Below are positions 49,801 through 57,940 of a stretch of 64,000 bases of DNA, piece after piece. Position numbers and translations under genes: made by a program. The DNA comes from JAPYTK01 sp964401935 (lineage in GTDB: Bacteria; Myxococcota_A; Polyangia; Polyangiales; Polyangiaceae), in contig CAYOAL010000027.1 in the NCBI GenBank assembly GCA_964401935.1, forward strand, positions 16,271 through 80,270, in the 5' to 3' direction. Numbering within the stretch: the stretch's first letter is position 1; every line of letters begins with the position of its first letter. Below the pieces are notes generated by a model. It searched no databases, was not told the origin of the DNA, and worked only from the letters and a program-made list of their open reading frames with translations.

Positions 49801-50862
49801 GTTGCCACACACGCCGCAGAAGAGACGACCGCTCGCCACCCCGATGGCGCTGGGGATGGACACGGACGCGAGGCGCTTCTCGATGGCGAGCGAGGCGGCG
49901 AGGGCCCGCCCATGGCGCCGCTCGAGCGAGGTGCCGGGGAGCCCGAACGCCAGCACCGCGGAGATCCCGTTGTCGTCCATCAAGAACTGGTAGGTAGTGC
50001 CCTCGTGGTGTTGCACCACCTCGTCGATGATCTCGAAGGCGGTCTGCAGAGTGTCGAGCGCGTCGATCGGATCGATGTCGAGCTCGGTGAGATTCACGAA
50101 CGCCACCGAGACGCTCCGGAACGCCGCCGACCACTGCGCCGACGGCGCCTCACGATCGCCCACGATCGCGTTGAGCACCGGGGGAAGGAACCGCCGGAGC
50201 ACGTGGTCGCTCACCGGAGGAGGGGGTGGAATGGGAAAGCCGAGCGAGGCCGGTGGCCCCTCCCAAGCGTCCGACAAACGCATCAGGGAAGCCGCGATGG
50301 GTGCGGCCCGGAGCGCGCCCTGGGCTGCGCCGAACGCCGCCTCCGAGAGCACCACCTCTCCCGGCTCACCAGCGCGGATGGCGCTCGCGAGCTGTCCCAT
50401 GCAGGGCCCGGCGAAGAGCGTGGTCCAGTGCTCGGCGCCGCCGAGCTCGTAGGTGCGGAGCTCGCCGAACCCCACCGCGGAGCGCACCCCGAGGCCCGAC
50501 GAGCCAAAGGTCCTTCGCGCGATCTCGCTCGCGCAGCGCGTGGCCCGACACACCGTGTCGCGCTCGTCGTCGATCACCGGCCACATCGAGACCATGCCGT
50601 CACCGGCGAAGGCCACCACGTCTCCCCCCGCGTCGAACACCGCGTCCGCCACCTCGCCGTAGAAGGTGTCGAGGAGCTCGGACATCTTCTCGGCCCCCAA
50701 GGGACCGAGCGCCGACAAGCGCTCGCTCACCTGCGTGAACCGCGCCAGATCGACCATCATCACCGCGGCCAGGCCCTCCTCGCAGCTCGGTGCGCGGGGT
50801 TCGTGGGCGGTGGCGACGATCGCGTGGAGCCGCGAGCGCGGGATGTAACTCGAGAGGGCCAT
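46849..50862 (-). CDS. Soluble-adenylyl-cyclase-like protein: C1-C2 cyclase, AAA NTPase, TPR
   Basis: A 1337-residue protein with the domain order of animal soluble adenylyl cyclase (ADCY10). C1 (about 30-180): MMVDLARFTQVSERL with metal Asp38, and GGDVVAFAGDGMVSMW with metal Asp88. C2 (about 250-390): SVSVAFVNLTELD, IGVASGRLFCGVCGNERRR and YAMVGHPMNVAARLM with transition-state Asn368 and Arg372, strongly like the C2 of ADCY10. The positions that read adenine in ADCY10 (a Lys and a Thr) look like Gln292 and Ala361 here, so nucleotide choice may differ. Then an NTPase: Walker A GEAGVGKS (459-466), Walker B ALVLDDAHW. From about 850 to the end the protein is helical, TPR-like. The ATG at 50862 is four bases after the carotenoid oxygenase stop codon. 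Confidence 0.85.
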   Translation of the reverse strand: MALSSYIPRSRLHAIVATAHEPRAPSCEEGLAAVMMVDLARFTQVSERLSALGPLGAEKMSELLDTFYGEVADAVFDAGGDVVAFAGDGMVSMWPVIDDERDTVCRATRCASEIARRTFGSSGLGVRSAVGFGELRTYELGGAEHWTTLFAGPCMGQLASAIRAGEPGEVVLSEAAFGAAQGALRAAPIAASLMRLSDAWEGPPASLGFPIPPPPPVSDHVLRRFLPPVLNAIVGDREAPSAQWSAAFRSVSVAFVNLTELDIDPIDALDTLQTAFEIIDEVVQHHEGTTYQFLMDDNGISAVLAFGLPGTSLERRHGRALAASLAIEKRLASVSIPSAIGVASGRLFCGVCGNERRRAYAMVGHPMNVAARLMQHGEHRILCDEETATAAGEHVRCEALGALAVRGLRLPLEAFRPVAVGAPKRTFQPLLGREGPRDRVLARLVAEPGDRHPPIVVEGEAGVGKSHLLADLVQAARARGLRVLRGAGHAIERATAFYPWRAILTELLGGELDAAGRRHALERAVAGEPQLETWAPALGALLPLGMAETEVTEEMSAAARADSIGALVVHLLERAAAEERVALVLDDAHWFDSVSLRLLLDVVRKAKGVMVLVGTRPTDGAGAGPLTELANVPGAERIVLDRLPRDVARRLIERRLGVRAVPDAVEAFVWERAEGHPLHSEELALALVGQGIVAIAGDTCRLVEGRELEAATVPDSLEGAITSHFDRVSVTAQLAIRTAAVIGQSFTRSMLAALFPVNHHDRGELERAIDDLSREGIFVEEPDHALSFRHVTMQDVVYEGLLHGQRRELHRRAAAFIEERQGADLGAVLVLLAYHWERAGEMQRAIEFLEEAGKQALDAFSNLEARGLVERALALATDHGLKVDEERRARWLEMLAIANLMLTELDTAGELFTESLRMRQLQVPETRAGLALRVGVEVVRQVWHRLRPPRRAPETSRMLVEANGYGRLSEIAYFQNRPLELVHNCLRSLNAAEVAGAARETAQGYTGTAIMLVLSGMHETSRRYRDRGIELARERLGPAEAALTFQLACVHALSVGDWAVAEAVGGEAAAINERLGDRFRMQTCLITVGFRWLFTGDFERADAVLSRAIASAGPGGAPQIRLWGHGGRLAARLPRGLDLPFLQDLEALLEDNAQTSSSEAILCRGLLAAAYGRAGEPARARRAARRVLATLEDGFPVTYWMVWGIAAAADVLLSANQDASDATARRDAARICDVLRTYAWMLPTARPAAGLMRGRLAWQRGKTRRALAHWRAAAQAGDALGMPLEAARAARWLAAGSGDRRGLDAATARLEALGAASWQGDVAWLERIAGDRGKGGM

Positions 50863-50866
50863 CCCG

Positions 50867-52864
50867 TCAGTCGTCGAAATGAGGGTACACCCACTCCTCG
50901 AAGAGCCGCGTGAGGCGCGAGGAGTGGTCGATGCGAGGTCCGAAGTCTTCTCGCGACGGCACTCGGTAGTCGGCGTCGCGCGGCGCGAGGTGAGGCAGCC
51001 ACGCCGCGTGGATGGTGGTGCCATACACGAGCTCGTCGTTGCCGAGCTTGCACACCACCCGCTCGAGATCGCTCGCGTCGATCACCCAGACCTCCCGACG
51101 CCCGTCGACGATGGCCGCGCACACGAGGTATCCCGCCCCCGGCGCCTCGCCCGGAGCGGGGGGCTGGCTGGGCACGTGCTGCACTGCGCCCGCGATCGAG
51201 CGCTCCGGCATCTCGAGCACGTCCTTGATCTGACCGCTGTGGCTCTCCACCCGGCAGATCGTGGAGCGGCGTCCCTCCACCCCGAGGCGCTCGATCTCCT
51301 CGAGCGGGGCCCGCCGGTTGGGGTAGTCGGCGTAGAGGTCGTACACCCACTCGGTGAGGAGCTGGGGGGCAAAACCAGGCGAGGTGTGGAACAAGTCCGG
51401 GACGTGGTCGGGGGGCGGCGAGGGCGTGTTCTGGTGCTCTCCGGCGAAGATGGCCAGGCCCCACGTGCAACGAGGATCGTCTACCAGCGTCTCGGAGATC
51501 ACCATGCCCGCCGCCGCGTCGATCACATACCGCCCGATGCGGTTGACGTCCATCGCGGCCACGTTGGGGATCCCGAGCACCTGGCGGTCGGGGGCGCGCC
51601 CCGTGAAGTAGTTGAGGTCGAAGTCGCGATTCCACTCCGCGATGTCGAGCGCACAGTCGTGCTGCACGAAGAGGGTGAGTCGATCGCCATCGTCGCGGTA
51701 GTCGGCGGCGAAGTGCACCGCCTCGAGGCCGAGACGCACACGCTTGGCGCGCACCCGATCCCGTGACGGGTGGAGGTCGGCGCGCCGCACGAGCCAGAGG
51801 TTGCAGTAGGGGAGCTGCGGCGAGCTCGACGCGGCACGAAACGCCCGCTCGAGCCACGAGGTGCCCGGCAAGATGTCGTTGAACGCCTGATCGCCGGTGA
51901 TCTTCATGCTCGTGTCCATGAGCACCACCCAGCTCGCGGTGAGGCCCACTTGGTGCATCGTCTGCTCCACCACGACCGGGTCGCCAGTCGCCTCGTCGAA
52001 CACGCGCCAGCGCGAGAGGGCGCCGTCCCCGTCCCACCGCACCACGTAGAGGAAGTCTTCCGGGATCTCTTGCCCGCCCGACCCGAGCGCGCGCTCGAGG
52101 CGCCGGACCCCGCGTTCCATGCCGCGGCTGACGCTGCGCGCGGTGGCCAGCGTGCGGCTCCGCAGGTGAAAGCGCCGGGCGGTCGGCGCGAGCGCCTCGG
52201 TGGCCAGGTGCGGGAGCGCCATCACGCAGCGCACCACCGCCGAGCGGCTGAGGATGCTCCCCACCGAGCGCCCGAAGTTGACGAAGAACATCTCGCCGGT
52301 GCGGCCGTCGCAGGCGGGATGAGCAGTGGTGAGCACGGGCGGAAAAGGTCGGCTGCCGAGCGCTTCGGCGCGCCACTCGTCGTTCCCTCCCACCGGGGTG
52401 AGCACGCGCAACGAGGCCGCGTCGATCTCGAGCGGGCGGCCGCCGTCGAAGGTGACCAACATGCGCGGGTTCTGCCCGCGAAACTGAAACGGCAAGAGGG
52501 CCGTGTTGCCGAAGTCGCGCGCGCCGAGCGTGAACGACAGCCGCAAGATCCCGGCGTTGAAGTATCGATCGAGGAGGTAGAGCGGATCGCGATCGGTCAC
52601 CTCGTCCGCGAAGAAACACGCCGGCCTCACGAGGCGGGTGGTCACCGAGGCGGCCCCCGACGTCAGATCGACGCGATAGATCATCCCGTCCCCGTTGAGG
52701 ACCGTGTCGTACTTGGGGCCGGGGAAGCCGTCGGAGTTCACGTTGCCCACCGGACCGATGAAGAACACGTGGCCCGCGAGATCGCGCGGCAGCGCACCGC
52801 TCAGCACGCGGAGGGGCAAGTCCGTGAACTCGTCACGTCGGGCGCGCGCGTATTCGGGCACCAT
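50867..52864 (-). CDS. Carotenoid oxygenase (carotenoid/stilbene cleavage family)
   Basis: A 665-residue enzyme from the ATG at 52864. The family is a seven-bladed propeller with iron held by four histidines; good candidates are His182 (TTAHPACDGRTGEMFF), His304 (TMHQVGLTASWVVLMDT), His384 (EAVHFAADY) and His619 (GTTIHAAWLPH). The opening LPRDLAGHVFFIGP and NGDGMIYRVDL are typical of the family, which splits conjugated double bonds of carotenoids or stilbenes with oxygen. It is longer than common members (about 450-550), mostly by inserts around residues 200-265. No signal peptide. First gene of an operon with the cyclase-like and flavoprotein genes; the 267-base divergent gap upstream must hold its promoter. 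Confidence 0.9.
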   Translation of the reverse strand: MVPEYARARRDEFTDLPLRVLSGALPRDLAGHVFFIGPVGNVNSDGFPGPKYDTVLNGDGMIYRVDLTSGAASVTTRLVRPACFFADEVTDRDPLYLLDRYFNAGILRLSFTLGARDFGNTALLPFQFRGQNPRMLVTFDGGRPLEIDAASLRVLTPVGGNDEWRAEALGSRPFPPVLTTAHPACDGRTGEMFFVNFGRSVGSILSRSAVVRCVMALPHLATEALAPTARRFHLRSRTLATARSVSRGMERGVRRLERALGSGGQEIPEDFLYVVRWDGDGALSRWRVFDEATGDPVVVEQTMHQVGLTASWVVLMDTSMKITGDQAFNDILPGTSWLERAFRAASSSPQLPYCNLWLVRRADLHPSRDRVRAKRVRLGLEAVHFAADYRDDGDRLTLFVQHDCALDIAEWNRDFDLNYFTGRAPDRQVLGIPNVAAMDVNRIGRYVIDAAAGMVISETLVDDPRCTWGLAIFAGEHQNTPSPPPDHVPDLFHTSPGFAPQLLTEWVYDLYADYPNRRAPLEEIERLGVEGRRSTICRVESHSGQIKDVLEMPERSIAGAVQHVPSQPPAPGEAPGAGYLVCAAIVDGRREVWVIDASDLERVVCKLGNDELVYGTTIHAAWLPHLAPRDADYRVPSREDFGPRIDHSSRLTRLFEEWVYPHFDD

Positions 52865-53131
52865 CGCTTCGGCAGTATACGCGGGGCGCGCCCACAGCCG
52901 GGACGCCGTCTCCTCCGTCGGGTCCCAACCCCGTCCGCGGGTCGGGCACCGCGTGCGATCTCCGCACCATAGCGGCGGCACGATTCCTGCTTTTTCGTCG
53001 CTTCGGACACGAGACCATGGGCCTCGGTCGTGCTGCGACGGTGCGCGGCACGCTGGAGGGCGGAGGACCGGGGCAGCCTGCTCGCCGAAGCGGCGGTTCT
53101 TCCCTCCCCGCCGATCGTCTATGACAGCGGC

Positions 53132-55276
53132 ATGCGTCGCGCTGTCTGCGTCGCCGCCGTCGGCTGGCTCGTCCTCGGTTGCGGTCCCGCACCGGCACCG
53201 GAGGGGCCGCCCTCCTCCACCGCCGTGAGCCCCGTCGCCGTTCGCCCTCTCCCGATTCCAGCGATGATCACCACCCACGTGGCGGCGATGGAGAGCTGGA
53301 CGCTCGGAGGCCAGGCGCCTGCCCTCACCGTCGACGAGATCGCCCACGGCGTCGTCCGGATCACGCTCCATTTCGATCTCGAGCACGAGATGGCCCAGGA
53401 CGACTGGCGCGTCACGATCACGCCAAGCTTCGCGCCCTCGTTCCACTGGTCCCCCCACCTCACGCCGACCGACGACCACATCGTCGATCAGCACGCGTTC
53501 CGCTCGCCGGCGCTCATCGTGGCCGACAGCCAACACGTCTTGGCCATCGTGCCCGATCTCGACCTGCTCGGCGCCGCTCCTCCCGTGCGGAGGTATCTCG
53601 ATCTCGACGCCCAGAAGAACGCGCTCGTGCTCGGCATGAGCGACTACGACGTGAAGGAGCACGTGTTGTTCGTGCGCAAGGGCGGCGCACGACATCCGCG
53701 CGGCACGACAACCGTCGGCTTCTACGTGCTCACCCGTGACCGCGTCGACAATCCGTTCCGCGAGGTGCTCTCGCTGCTGTGGCAGCGCTGGGGACGCGCC
53801 CGCTTCGAGGCCGGCGCCCCGCTCCCCGGCGACCTCTCGCCCTACGTGGAGCACACCTATCGCTGGGCCTTCGACACCTACAAGGACGCGGTGTGGCAGG
53901 AGCTCACGCTCGACGGCAAGACGGTGGGAGCCCCCGTCTTCATCGTGAACCAGACGCAGAGCCCCAACTATCCGGGCCCCGTCGACGAGCGCGAGTTCCG
54001 CAGCATCTGGAACCAGGCCTGGTTCAGCTCGCTGCGCTCCGCCTCCGGCCTGTACCGCCACGCCCGCCGCACGCAGAACGAGGGCCTCGCCGAGCGCGCC
54101 CGCCTCACCAAAGAGCTCGCCCTCGCCGCCCCCCAGACCGACGGCCTGTTCCCCGCCGTGCTCGCCACCGAGATGGAGCGGGTGGTGGTGGGGGAGACGG
54201 AGGTGTCGCGCTCGAAGGGATGGAGCACCGCGTTCTGGGGCAACTCGGATCGCAACCCCCAAAACCGCCCCCCCAACAAGCCACGCAGCACCGACATTCG
54301 CGACGCGCCGTTTCACGTGCTCGACATGAGCTTCACCGCGCTCACCATGCTGCGCTGGTACGACGAGCTCGACAACGACGAGCGCCTGCTCGGCTACGCC
54401 CGCCGCTACGGCGACGCGCTGCTCGCCTTGCAGCGCGAGGACGGCTTCTTCCCGGCCTGGCTCCGCGCCGACGACAAGACGCCCCTCGGTGTGCTCGACG
54501 ACTCCCCCGAGACCTCGCTGTCGGTGACGTTCCTCCTCAAGCTCGCCGAGCTGACCGGAGCGCCGCGCTACCGCGACGCCGCCCTCCGCGCCCTCCACGC
54601 GGTGCTCGAGGAGATCGTCGCGGTGGGCCGCTGGGAAGACTTCGAGACGTACTACTCCTGCGCGCCCTTCGGCAACGACGACCTCATCGGGAAGAAGGTG
54701 CCCCGCAATGGGATGTTCAAGCAGAACAACTTCTCGATGTTCTGGACGGCCGAGGCCCTCCTCGCCGCCTACGTGGCGACCGGCACCCCCGCCCTCCTCG
54801 CCGCCGGCGAGCGCGTGCTCGACGAGCTCTTGATGACCCAGGCGTCTTGGCAGCCGCCGTATCTGCACGTGGACGTGCTCGGCGGCTTTGGGGTGATGAA
54901 CGCCGACGCGGAGTGGAACGACGCGCGGGCCAGCCTCTTCGCAGAGGTCATCGTCCGCTATGGGCAGCTGCTCGATCGCGACGAATACATCCAGCGCGGC
55001 CTCGCCGCCCTGCGCTCCTCGTTCGTGATGATGTATTGCCCGGAGAACCCCAAGAGCCGCGCGCTCTGGGAGAAGAAGTTCCCGTTCTTCGGCGCGAAAG
55101 ACTTCGGATTCACCATGGAGAACTACGGTCACGCCGGCCACTCCGGCGCCGGGCACGACGAGGTGGCGGGGATGGGCGGGTTCACCATCTACGACTGGGG
55201 CAACGGGGCCGCCGCCGAGGCCTACAACCGCATGCTCGACCACTTCGGTGAGCCGCTGGTGAAGCGCCGCGAGTGA
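53132..55276 (+). CDS. Large lipoprotein with (alpha/alpha)-barrel-like domain, possible glycoside hydrolase
   Basis: A 714-residue lipoprotein from the ATG at 53132, with a signal peptide ending in LVLGC. The N-terminal third is beta-rich (VRITLHFDLEHEMAQDDWRV, TVGFYVLTRD). From about residue 225 the sequence shows helical-hairpin repeats with aromatic caps typical of six-hairpin glycosidases and related enzymes: LLALQREDGFFPAWLR, TSLSVTFLLKLAELTGAPRY, MFWTAEALLAAYVATGTPAL and ENYGHAGHSGAGHDE. Acidic residues suitable for catalysis occur near DDSPETS and ENYGHAG, but I cannot assign a family. It is divergent from the carotenoid oxygenase gene and 118 bases upstream of the molybdenum hydroxylase operon. 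Confidence 0.6.
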   Translation: MRRAVCVAAVGWLVLGCGPAPAPEGPPSSTAVSPVAVRPLPIPAMITTHVAAMESWTLGGQAPALTVDEIAHGVVRITLHFDLEHEMAQDDWRVTITPSFAPSFHWSPHLTPTDDHIVDQHAFRSPALIVADSQHVLAIVPDLDLLGAAPPVRRYLDLDAQKNALVLGMSDYDVKEHVLFVRKGGARHPRGTTTVGFYVLTRDRVDNPFREVLSLLWQRWGRARFEAGAPLPGDLSPYVEHTYRWAFDTYKDAVWQELTLDGKTVGAPVFIVNQTQSPNYPGPVDEREFRSIWNQAWFSSLRSASGLYRHARRTQNEGLAERARLTKELALAAPQTDGLFPAVLATEMERVVVGETEVSRSKGWSTAFWGNSDRNPQNRPPNKPRSTDIRDAPFHVLDMSFTALTMLRWYDELDNDERLLGYARRYGDALLALQREDGFFPAWLRADDKTPLGVLDDSPETSLSVTFLLKLAELTGAPRYRDAALRALHAVLEEIVAVGRWEDFETYYSCAPFGNDDLIGKKVPRNGMFKQNNFSMFWTAEALLAAYVATGTPALLAAGERVLDELLMTQASWQPPYLHVDVLGGFGVMNADAEWNDARASLFAEVIVRYGQLLDRDEYIQRGLAALRSSFVMMYCPENPKSRALWEKKFPFFGAKDFGFTMENYGHAGHSGAGHDEVAGMGGFTIYDWGNGAAAEAYNRMLDHFGEPLVKRRE

Positions 55277-55394
55277 GCGGTGCCGAGCGGTGCCGAGCCG
55301 AACGCTCACGAACAAAGGTGGAGGCCTCCGAGCGACGCTTCGCGCCGCGGCAAGGCGCTCGGCTCCGGCCGCCTCGTGTTAAAGAGCACGGGCG

Positions 55395-55856
55395 ATGTTG
55401 AAGCTCTCGATCAACGGCGCCGTCCACGAGATCGACGCCGATCCGAAGATGCCGCTCTTGTGGGTGCTGCGCGACAAGCTCGGCCTGAACGGCACCAAGT
55501 TCGGCTGTGGCGCGGCCCAGTGTGGGGCCTGCACGGTGCACGTGGACGGGGAGGCGGCGCGGGCCTGTGTCACCCTCTCGGGGAGCGTGCAGGGCAAAGC
55601 GATCACCACCATCGAAGGGCTCGCCGCGGCGTCGCCCGAGGGCAAGCGCCTGCAAGAGGCGTGGCTCGCCGAGCAGGTACCGCAGTGCGGTTACTGTCAG
55701 TCGGGGCAGCTCATGGCCGCGGCGGTGCTCCTGAAGAAGCGACCCCAGCCCACCGACGCGGAGATCGCCCAAGCCATGGCCGGCAACATCTGTCGCTGCG
55801 GCACCTACCATCGCATCCGGCGCGGCATCCGGCGCGCCGCCGGGAGGCGACCGTGA
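55395..55856 (+). CDS. (2Fe-2S) subunit of a molybdenum hydroxylase (IorA-like)
   Basis: A 153-residue electron-transfer subunit of the xanthine-dehydrogenase family. The plant-type ferredoxin domain has GCGAAQCGACTVHVDG and, about 20 residues on, CVTLSG; the second, helical domain has QVPQCGYCQSGQLMAAAVLL and NICRCGTYHRIR. All eight cluster cysteines are present. Length and sequence fit the alpha subunit of isoquinoline 1-oxidoreductase and related aldehyde oxidases. The stop codon overlaps the start of the molybdenum subunit (GTGA), so both are made together. It has no signal peptide and would be exported with the Tat-dependent partner. Confidence 0.95.
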   Translation: MLKLSINGAVHEIDADPKMPLLWVLRDKLGLNGTKFGCGAAQCGACTVHVDGEAARACVTLSGSVQGKAITTIEGLAAASPEGKRLQEAWLAEQVPQCGYCQSGQLMAAAVLLKKRPQPTDAEIAQAMAGNICRCGTYHRIRRGIRRAAGRRP

Positions 55857-57940
55857 CCGCGCTCTCCCGACGGACGTTCCTCCGCCTCTCGGCCGCAGCC
55901 TCCGGTTGTCTCGTCCTCGCCATCGACACCGACGCCGCTGGCGCCGGCCCGTTCGAACCGAGCGCCTGGCTGCGGCTCGCCCCCGACGGTGGCGTCACCG
56001 TGATCGTCGCGGAGGCCGAGATCGGCCAGGGCGTGAGCACCTCGATCCCGATGTTGGTCGCCGACGCGCTCGACGCCGACTGGTCGACGGTGCGTTTCGA
56101 GCTCGCAGAGGCCGACGACAAATATGGCCAGCAGGGGACGGGCGGGAGCACGAGCATCCGGCGCGGCGCAGAGATGCTGCGCGAGGCCGGCGCGGTGGCG
56201 CGGGAGGTCCTCATCGACGCCGCCGCCGAGCGCTGGAGCGTGGCCGCGAGCGCCTGCACCACCGACAAGGGAGTGGTCGTGCACCCGAACGGCACGACGC
56301 GGCTCGGCTACGGTGAGCTCGTCGCCGAGGCGTCCACGCGGGTCGTCCCCAAGCAGCCAGCCGTGCCCGCACCGCCCACGCGCGGCGTCGCCGGCGCGCC
56401 CCTCGCGCGCCTCGATCTGCCCGACAAGGTGAACGGCGCGGCCGTGTTCGGGATCGACGTGAAGATCCCGGGGGCGCTGGTGAGCCGCGTGGCCCGCTGC
56501 CCGGTCTTCGGCGGCAAGGTGAGGTCGTTCGACGAGCAGGCTGCACGCGCCGTTCCTGGGGTGCGCCACGTCGTGCGCATCGACGCTGGCGTGGCGGTGG
56601 TCGCCGACGACTATTGGGCCGCGTCGCGCGGGCTCCAGCAGCTCGCGGTGCGCTGGGACGAAGGGCCCGCCGCGAAGCTCGACAGCGCGCAGATCCGCGC
56701 CGCGTTGCTCGCCGCGCTCGAGCGTCCCGGCGCCGAGGCCCGCCACCACGGCGACGCCCTCGCCGCGCTCGCGACCGCGGCGAAGGTGGTGGAGGCCACC
56801 TACGAGGTGCCGTTCGTGGCCCACGCGCCGATGGAGCCGCTCAACTTCACCGCCCACGTCACCGCGAACCGAGCCGAGCTCTGGGGTCCCACCCAGGTGC
56901 TCACCAAGGCGCGGGCCGCGGCGGCGAAGGTCGCCGGTCTCCCCGTCGACAAGGTGTCCGTGCACCCCACGTTGGTGGGGGGAGGCTTCGGCCGGCGGCT
57001 CGAGGTCGACTACGTGGAGGAGGCGGTGGCGATCGCCAAGCAGGTGGGCGTGCCCGTCAAGCTCGTGTGGTCGCGGCAGGACGAGGTGCGGCACGGTCAC
57101 TATCGACCGACGGCGCTGAGCCGCTTCCGCGCCGGTCTCGACGCAGAGGGCAACCTGATCGCGTGGCACAACCGCATCGCGAGCCCGTCCATCCTCGCGT
57201 CGCGGGGCGTGACGAGCGGGATCGACGGCACCTCGGTGGAGGGCGCGACGGAGCTGCCCTACGCGGTCGCGAACCACCGCGTGGAGTACCACCGCCACGA
57301 CACGGCGGTGCCGGTGGGGTTCTGGCGCTCGGTGGGCTCGTCCCAGAACGCGTTCTTCACCGAGACGTTCTTCGACGAAGTGGCCAAGGCCGCCGGGCGC
57401 GACCCCCTCGCCTACCGCCTCGAGCGCGTCACCGACGCGCGCTACCGCGGAGTGCTCGAGCTCGCGGCGAAGCACGCCGGCTGGGGGAAGCCGGCCCCGA
57501 GTGGACATCACCGGGGCATCGCCGTCGCCAAGTCGTTCGGGAGCTATGTGGCCCACGTGGCCGAGGTCTCGGTCACCGGAGCGAACGTGGCGGTCCATCG
57601 CCTCGTGTGCGCCATCGACTGCGGTCGGGTGGTGAACCCCGACACGGTGCGCGCGCAGACCGAGGGTGGCGCGATCTTCGGGCTCAGCGCCGCGCTGAAG
57701 AGCCGCATCACCATCGAGCGCGGGCGCGTGAAGGAGAGCAACTTTCACGACTTCGAGGTGCTGCGGATGCACCAGACGCCGGACATCGAGGTGCACCTCG
57801 TGCCCTCCACGGCAGCCTGGGGAGGCGTGGGAGAGCCGGGTGTGCCGCCGGTGGCGCCAGCGGTGGCGAACGCGATCTTCGCCGCGACCGGCGAGCCGGT
57901 GCGCGCGCTTCCGATCACGCTCGGAGCCAAGACGCCATGA
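55853..57940 (+). CDS. Tat-exported molybdopterin subunit of a molybdenum hydroxylase (IorB-like)
   Basis: A 695-residue catalytic subunit. The GTG at 55853 has GGGAGG upstream and overlaps the stop of the small subunit. The N-terminus carries a Tat signal (LSRRTFLRLSAAASGCLVLA). Family blocks: EIGQGVSTSIPMLVADAL, GGSTSIRRG, HAPMEPLNFTAHV, VHPTLVGGGFGRRLEVDYV, VGFWRSVGSSQNAFF and the C-terminal GVGEPGVPPVAPAVANAI, which contains the catalytic Glu. The protein resembles isoquinoline 1-oxidoreductase beta and periplasmic aldehyde oxidases that pass electrons to cytochrome c. No XdhC-like maturation gene is nearby. The next gene encodes a dihaem lipoprotein overlapping by four bases (ATGA). Confidence 0.95.
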   Translation: MTALSRRTFLRLSAAASGCLVLAIDTDAAGAGPFEPSAWLRLAPDGGVTVIVAEAEIGQGVSTSIPMLVADALDADWSTVRFELAEADDKYGQQGTGGSTSIRRGAEMLREAGAVAREVLIDAAAERWSVAASACTTDKGVVVHPNGTTRLGYGELVAEASTRVVPKQPAVPAPPTRGVAGAPLARLDLPDKVNGAAVFGIDVKIPGALVSRVARCPVFGGKVRSFDEQAARAVPGVRHVVRIDAGVAVVADDYWAASRGLQQLAVRWDEGPAAKLDSAQIRAALLAALERPGAEARHHGDALAALATAAKVVEATYEVPFVAHAPMEPLNFTAHVTANRAELWGPTQVLTKARAAAAKVAGLPVDKVSVHPTLVGGGFGRRLEVDYVEEAVAIAKQVGVPVKLVWSRQDEVRHGHYRPTALSRFRAGLDAEGNLIAWHNRIASPSILASRGVTSGIDGTSVEGATELPYAVANHRVEYHRHDTAVPVGFWRSVGSSQNAFFTETFFDEVAKAAGRDPLAYRLERVTDARYRGVLELAAKHAGWGKPAPSGHHRGIAVAKSFGSYVAHVAEVSVTGANVAVHRLVCAIDCGRVVNPDTVRAQTEGGAIFGLSAALKSRITIERGRVKESNFHDFEVLRMHQTPDIEVHLVPSTAAWGGVGEPGVPPVAPAVANAIFAATGEPVRALPITLGAKTP

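Noticed and set aside
50863..51024. N-terminal extension of the cyclase-like protein to 51024
   Set aside because: It would overlap the carotenoid oxygenase by over 150 bases and adds polar Ser/Arg-rich sequence; the ATG at 50862, four bases after the oxygenase stop codon, is better.
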